A DNA stretch of 64,000 bases from Alphaproteobacteria bacterium (GTDB lineage Bacteria; Pseudomonadota; Alphaproteobacteria; Micavibrionales; Micavibrionaceae). Shown here piece by piece: positions 59,954 to 64,000 of the stretch. The stretch spans positions 191,696 to 255,695 of the forward strand of contig JANQRF010000007.1 of assembly GCA_028289285.1 (NCBI GenBank), written 5' to 3'. The notes under the pieces were generated by a model. The model was not told where the DNA came from, did not search any database, and worked only from the letters and a program-made list of their open reading frames with translations. The position numbers and the translations under genes are program-made. Each line of letters begins with the position of its first letter. Within the stretch, counting starts at the first letter, position 1.

Positions 59954-61814
59954 CTGTTAAAACCTCTTCAAAAAAACCTTTAAAGCTTTTATCCGGTGTA
60001 CCTACTAAAAGAGCGCGGTCTAAATAACGATTAAAAAATTCGCATGAAGTTTCTGGAACCAGGCAGCAATTATGGCAGGCTGACAAGTTATATCTTTCAG
60101 ATTCACTTATGATATCTTTAATGCAAAGCGGGTCTGAGGAACACCAAGCTGCATTTGTTATAGCTTTCATGATTAGAGGCAAAAACTTATCTTCCTCTGC
60201 CATTCTAGATAAACCGCCCAAAGTTCCTTCAGAGTCGCTGGAAGAGGTGTAAAGAAGAATTCCATTATTTTCTTCTTCGCCTGTATCGCAGTAAATACGC
60301 TCTCTAATTGAGGCAGTGTCGTACCCAGACTCTAGCGATATTTGCTTCATTACCATATGAGCCAGTGTATGGATCAAAAGGAATTTAGGTGTGACTTTTA
60401 TGGGTCTTTTCTCATTCGTATCAAATGCTTTCCAGTCTTCTTCTAAAATAAGATCAATTTCTTCAGCTCTATTTTTGACTACATTCTGACAGGCCCAGTT
60501 TTCTATTCTTCCATCATTCAAGGAAAAGAAAATACCCTCTCCCTTATTTTCAACGGCAGGCAGCCATTGCTTTCGCTCACTGTATATTTCTCCAAACTCA
60601 GCATTTCCGGCCTCTGAAGGTGAGGCCGCCTGATGAATTCTTGTAAAGCTTTTGAGAACACGAACTTCTCTTAGTCTGTCTACTCGGATCACATTGGAAA
60701 TATAGGGGGTAAGTGCTTCTGGAGTATGTAACTGCGTGATTTTAAAATTTTTGTGTTTAAACTTTGATTGGAAAATCATTTTACCTGTAAAAGAGCACAG
60801 TTCATCATGCTTTAAATCTGCTCTCTTAGGGTCTTCAAGATACTTCTTTCTTCTGGTTATTTCTTTGCATAGTTCATCAACCGTAACGTTGTTTTCTTCC
60901 ATGAAATCTTCAGCCATAGCACCTACTAAGATGGGTAGGTCTTTATCACTAGCTTTCGAAAACTGCTCCCACTGAGTGCCCATTTCTTCTTGGAAGGCAT
61001 CTGACCATGGAGGAATACTTAAGGCGCTCACTTCTATTGGCATGTACAAATTTGAGGCTCCCCTTTGCAAAACTCTTAAGGTTTCTCCACATTGAGAATT
61101 GTCTTTTTTGAGCCAAGGTGCACTCCCGTTGCACGTGAGCCCCTGTAAGGCTCCCTCGCTAAAGATACCCTCCATGCTCTCGCTCACTTCACAGATGTCA
61201 CACCTGATTCTTAAACTTGATAAACCCGTACCCTCACCGACATTATAAAGTCTTAACTTACATTTCTTGTCACCTTGGCATTTAGCTCTTTTTTCAGGGT
61301 TTTTTCTAAGCCAGTATTTCCAGGGAAATTCGTCTAAATGCCCCTTCTTACAGGCAACAACAAAACGACTGGGAACGACGTATACTCTTTTATTATTATT
61401 TTTCTTAGTACACGTAATACACCATCTGGTCGGATCTCCTGGCTTCTTCCCCCATTTGCTAGCATAGTTTAGCATGCCGCACTTGGGGCATTGAAGCCAT
61501 TGCGGAAAACGGAAACCCGGTAAAGCTAGCTTGGGATCTTCGTCATTCTTTCCCCCGTATTTTTGGAGAGTAACTGGAGGTAACCTAAATCCTTTAACTT
61601 CTAATTTACTTTCAAGCCGTGGCTCATAGATTTTCTGAGTGGTTCTTGGGAATGGAGGGCCTGCATATTCGTCCCAAAATTCTAACCCGGGTGCCACAAC
61701 GGAAACAGGGCCCCCACCGTCTACATTTCCAGCTCTGAAATCAATAATAGCGCCAGGTCCGTAACCCAAAACCTGAGATCTTCTAATTTCTCCTAATATA
61801 TTTTTTCTACTCAT
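59943..61814 (-). CDS. DrmB-like DUF1998 protein of a DISARM-like system
   Basis: 623 residues. The start (GEIRRSQVLGYGPGAIIDFR) and the C-terminal DUF1998 part (LIHTLAHMVMKQISLESGYD, then GILLYTSSSDSEGTLGGL and the CHNCCLVPETSCEFFNRYLD zinc motif) are the marks of DrmB. Further Cys pairs (CPKCGMLNYAS, CITC and three more) suggest several zinc sites. In DISARM it binds DrmA to form the core that recognises incoming DNA. It overlaps drmA by 8 bases and the NERD-helicase by 11. Confidence 0.88.
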   Translation of the reverse strand: MSRKNILGEIRRSQVLGYGPGAIIDFRAGNVDGGGPVSVVAPGLEFWDEYAGPPFPRTTQKIYEPRLESKLEVKGFRLPPVTLQKYGGKNDEDPKLALPGFRFPQWLQCPKCGMLNYASKWGKKPGDPTRWCITCTKKNNNKRVYVVPSRFVVACKKGHLDEFPWKYWLRKNPEKRAKCQGDKKCKLRLYNVGEGTGLSSLRIRCDICEVSESMEGIFSEGALQGLTCNGSAPWLKKDNSQCGETLRVLQRGASNLYMPIEVSALSIPPWSDAFQEEMGTQWEQFSKASDKDLPILVGAMAEDFMEENNVTVDELCKEITRRKKYLEDPKRADLKHDELCSFTGKMIFQSKFKHKNFKITQLHTPEALTPYISNVIRVDRLREVRVLKSFTRIHQAASPSEAGNAEFGEIYSERKQWLPAVENKGEGIFFSLNDGRIENWACQNVVKNRAEEIDLILEEDWKAFDTNEKRPIKVTPKFLLIHTLAHMVMKQISLESGYDTASIRERIYCDTGEEENNGILLYTSSSDSEGTLGGLSRMAEEDKFLPLIMKAITNAAWCSSDPLCIKDIISESERYNLSACHNCCLVPETSCEFFNRYLDRALLVGTPDKSFKGFFEEVLTDAG

Positions 61815-64000
61815 TCTTACTTATAAGCCTATTTTGGATTTCTTTCGCCCCTTCTCTCAGAAAGAACACAGATTGAGCTTCTACATTTCTCATACTGTTC
61901 GGTGTGGCCAGAGCATCTGTTTTGTAATTAGCAACCGCAAATAATTGAGCCTCATCTTCTGCAGAGACCAGAAGTGTATTCTTTCGCCCTTTCCAGTAGT
62001 TCTCTACGTCTCCGCGATGCTCCCAGTAATCTAAGATTTCTTTTATCTTTTCTTCTGCATCGCCCAATTCTCGGTTATCAATTTTTGCAATTCTTTCTAA
62101 CAATATTGGAACCACTTCTTTTTCGACTTTGTCACGCAAATCATCGGTGAGATAAGGGCTGTCTTCTAATTCCGAAATGAGGTGACGTGCCAGTGTGATT
62201 AAGACTCCATGAAGAGCTTTGTCCCTAGCTCTAGCCGCAAAAGGCGTAACGCTAGAACCTTCGATGTCCCTGTAAATGCTTTGGTGCCAAGTTTTGAAAC
62301 TCTCGTAATGCGCACGATCTCTGGGCTTATTATTATTGTAAATTGTAACAATTATGCCAGGTGCTTCTTTTTTTCTTCCCACGCGACTTGTTGCCTGAAT
62401 GTACTCAGACATTGTTTTGGGCTGGCCGTTTACTAACATTAACCCTAATCTGGGGATATCTACGCCAACACTAAGCATGTTTGTCGCTAGTAATATATCT
62501 ATAAATTCAGGGTCAGATCTTCCTTTTGAAAGCTTTTCAAGTATCTCGGGAATTTCTTTTGATTTTTTTCGGCTGGTCATTTCTTCAGGCAAAGAAACAT
62601 TACGTTTGCTTTCTTTTCTGCGAGCAGCGTAAGCAAGAAGTGTCTTATCAACGTCGTCCTGCATTACCACTAACGCGCCACCTAATACTCTTAATGAATT
62701 GAAATAGGCTACCAGCGTTGAGTAATTGTGAAAATCTTCTTCACTAAATGAAGGGTCTTCTATAGCCTGTAATAACGATGCTGAAACAGCGTTAAGAACA
62801 TATTTCTCTGATCGTCCTGCCGTCGTAACACCTAAATAAATGCGCCCTGGACTATCTTTATCTAGCCTTGCGAAACATGAGTTATCGGCATCTATAATAG
62901 GCGGAGGGAATTGGTACGAAGTTCGGCAGAATAGGTTTTGAATTTGTTCCTTAGCCTGCCTTATCGTTGCCGTAGACCCGATAATTTTGGGCTTAACACT
63001 TCCTTTGCTACAAAATTTATCGATAGCAACTTCATATAATCCCGTCATCGTCCCTAATGGACCGGAGATAAGATGCAGCTCATCTTGAATAATAAGACTG
63101 GGGGGATTGTGGGGCGTGTGAACTCCGAAAAGCCTTACTGCGTTACTGTTTCTGGCAATTTGTGCAAATTTATCGACTGTTCCAATAAGTAAACTAGGGA
63201 GTTCTTTATAGATTTCTTCATCAACGGTGTAGACGGGAATTTTTTCGATACTACAGCTTTCAGAAGAGCATTTTGCAATAATTTTTTTATATTGCTTGTC
63301 AGCCTCCCAGAAAAGCTTCTCTCCGCATTTTGGGCATTTTGTAAGCTGTTCTGGCGTGCTATAGTCATCTTTATTTTCGATACTATCCGCAGCATCGTCA
63401 AACCAGTTTGGTGTACTATCCTTTCCGACCCAAAGGCCTATTGCAAACTCCTTTTTACCTAAAGTATTGCCATTAGAATTGTATTCCTGCCGCACAATTT
63501 CGCAGGCAGTAATTAAAGAGGCTGCTCTTTCAAATTGCTGCACTGTAAGTGTTCTAAGCGTGTATCGCATAAATACGGCTACGCCGTTACCGCTTTCTTC
63601 CCCCCTAGTTGAAAGTCTTCTGTAAAAAAGTGTGACTGCCGTTAAGAGCAGATACGCTTCTGTCTTACCGCCACCAGTAGGGAACCAGATTAGGTCCATG
63701 GTTTCTCTGTAGTCGTCTTCATCCTTCAGCGTTGAGCAAAGTGACATCAAGCAAAAAGCCATCTGAAAAGGACGCCATTCTAAAATTACATCGTCTTTCC
63801 ATTGCATCTGTGTTTGCATGGCTAAGTTTGCAAGCCTAAAAGCTTCAAAAGCAGTTTCGTTGTCTCTCAGCTCCGCTATTCCTTGCCGCATTCTTTTAAT
63901 GGCTTCATTGCGAGCTTTATCTATGTTCTCTAATGCCTGCTTTTTATGCGTTTCATCAGCAATTTGTGGGACTATATTGTCTTCTTGCCGATCAAGCCAT
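61807..64000 (-). CDS. DrmA-like helicase, 5' part beyond the window
   Basis: The frame is open from 63891 to the window edge with no stop, so the ATG at 63891 is not the start and at least 730 residues are visible. SF2 motifs: Walker A WFPTGGGKTEAYL, the unusual DEAD-box variant QDELHLISGPLGT, GSTATIRQA, SVGVDIPRLGLMLVNGQPK and QATSRVGR. This pattern is that of DrmA. A zinc pair lies in CPKCGEKLFWEADK. It moves along DNA as the motor of DISARM. It is first among the visible genes of the operon; other genes may lie to the right. Confidence 0.88.
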   Translation of the reverse strand, partial: WLDRQEDNIVPQIADETHKKQALENIDKARNEAIKRMRQGIAELRDNETAFEAFRLANLAMQTQMQWKDDVILEWRPFQMAFCLMSLCSTLKDEDDYRETMDLIWFPTGGGKTEAYLLLTAVTLFYRRLSTRGEESGNGVAVFMRYTLRTLTVQQFERAASLITACEIVRQEYNSNGNTLGKKEFAIGLWVGKDSTPNWFDDAADSIENKDDYSTPEQLTKCPKCGEKLFWEADKQYKKIIAKCSSESCSIEKIPVYTVDEEIYKELPSLLIGTVDKFAQIARNSNAVRLFGVHTPHNPPSLIIQDELHLISGPLGTMTGLYEVAIDKFCSKGSVKPKIIGSTATIRQAKEQIQNLFCRTSYQFPPPIIDADNSCFARLDKDSPGRIYLGVTTAGRSEKYVLNAVSASLLQAIEDPSFSEEDFHNYSTLVAYFNSLRVLGGALVVMQDDVDKTLLAYAARRKESKRNVSLPEEMTSRKKSKEIPEILEKLSKGRSDPEFIDILLATNMLSVGVDIPRLGLMLVNGQPKTMSEYIQATSRVGRKKEAPGIIVTIYNNNKPRDRAHYESFKTWHQSIYRDIEGSSVTPFAARARDKALHGVLITLARHLISELEDSPYLTDDLRDKVEKEVVPILLERIAKIDNRELGDAEEKIKEILDYWEHRGDVENYWKGRKNTLLVSAEDEAQLFAVANYKTDALATPNSMRNVEAQSVFFLREGAKEIQNRLISKNE

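Noticed and set aside
1..64000. CRISPR array or rRNA genes
   Set aside because: No regularly spaced short repeats and no rRNA-like sequence were seen on either strand.

Overview
The window looks like a chromosome segment of an alphaproteobacterium of moderate GC content. The signs are FixL-type PAS sensors, a complete ccoNOQP-GHIS cluster for the high-affinity cbb3 oxidase, FNR/FixK boxes of the TTGAY-N4-RTCAA type, and many hybrid kinases and sigma-54 activators. The genus cannot be fixed from sequence alone; a free-living, motile, microaerobic to facultative lifestyle is inferred.

Layout. (1) 1-4354: the right-hand end of an integrated element, with an XRE/ImmA regulator pair, several tiny genes, a phage-like small protein, strong inverted repeats and an AbrB-Doc toxin-antitoxin pair. 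It ends in a 25-bp copy of a tRNA 3' end that I read as its attachment site. (2) 4385-13405: a signalling cluster with a sensor kinase carrying three FixL-like PAS domains, two output partners, a REC-Hpt protein, an NtrC-type activator and a REC-HK-REC-REC hybrid kinase. (3) 13838-22784: surface and secreted proteins, namely an RTX serralysin-like protease and a two-partner secretion pair whose exoprotein carries about seven 100-residue repeats. (4) 22970-25850: an RND/MMPL exporter flanked by two gene wrecks (an amino-acid permease and a CBS-domain gene), with a perfect FNR box. (5) 25943-31261: a second signalling cluster whose parts are paralogous to the first. (6) 31279-36433: an RND efflux pump with its adaptor, and OmpW. 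(7) 36529-44037: ccoSIHGPQON, all on the minus strand. (8) 44121-47364: a split Aer-type aerotaxis receptor, a Crp/Fnr regulator and small genes around shared FNR boxes. (9) 47438-51665: peroxiredoxin, Zur, DUF2237, SelO and a COG0523 zinc GTPase with Zur boxes. (10) 51937-64000: a defence island with an m5C methyltransferase, a NaeI-like endonuclease, an unknown gene, Vsr, a nucleotidyltransferase-like/DUF262 pair, a decayed gene, and a DISARM-like operon (drmA cut by the window edge, drmB, a NERD-nuclease/SF1-helicase fusion and an m5C methyltransferase).

How it fits together. Regions 2, 4, 6, 7 and 8 share an oxygen theme. The three tandem haem-type PAS domains could sense O2. The Crp/Fnr protein has an E-x-x-S-R recognition helix, and FNR-type boxes precede ccoN, ompW, the exporter, the aerotaxis PAS gene and a 46-residue membrane protein, several at exactly the class II spacing of -41.5. 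Region 9 is a small zinc-starvation regulon.

The best candidates for something new are the DISARM-like operon, in which a NERD-helicase fusion stands where drmC is expected (near 58274-59953), the NTase-like/DUF262 gene pair (55054-56695), the unknown gene between the NaeI-like enzyme and Vsr, and the triple haem-PAS kinase.
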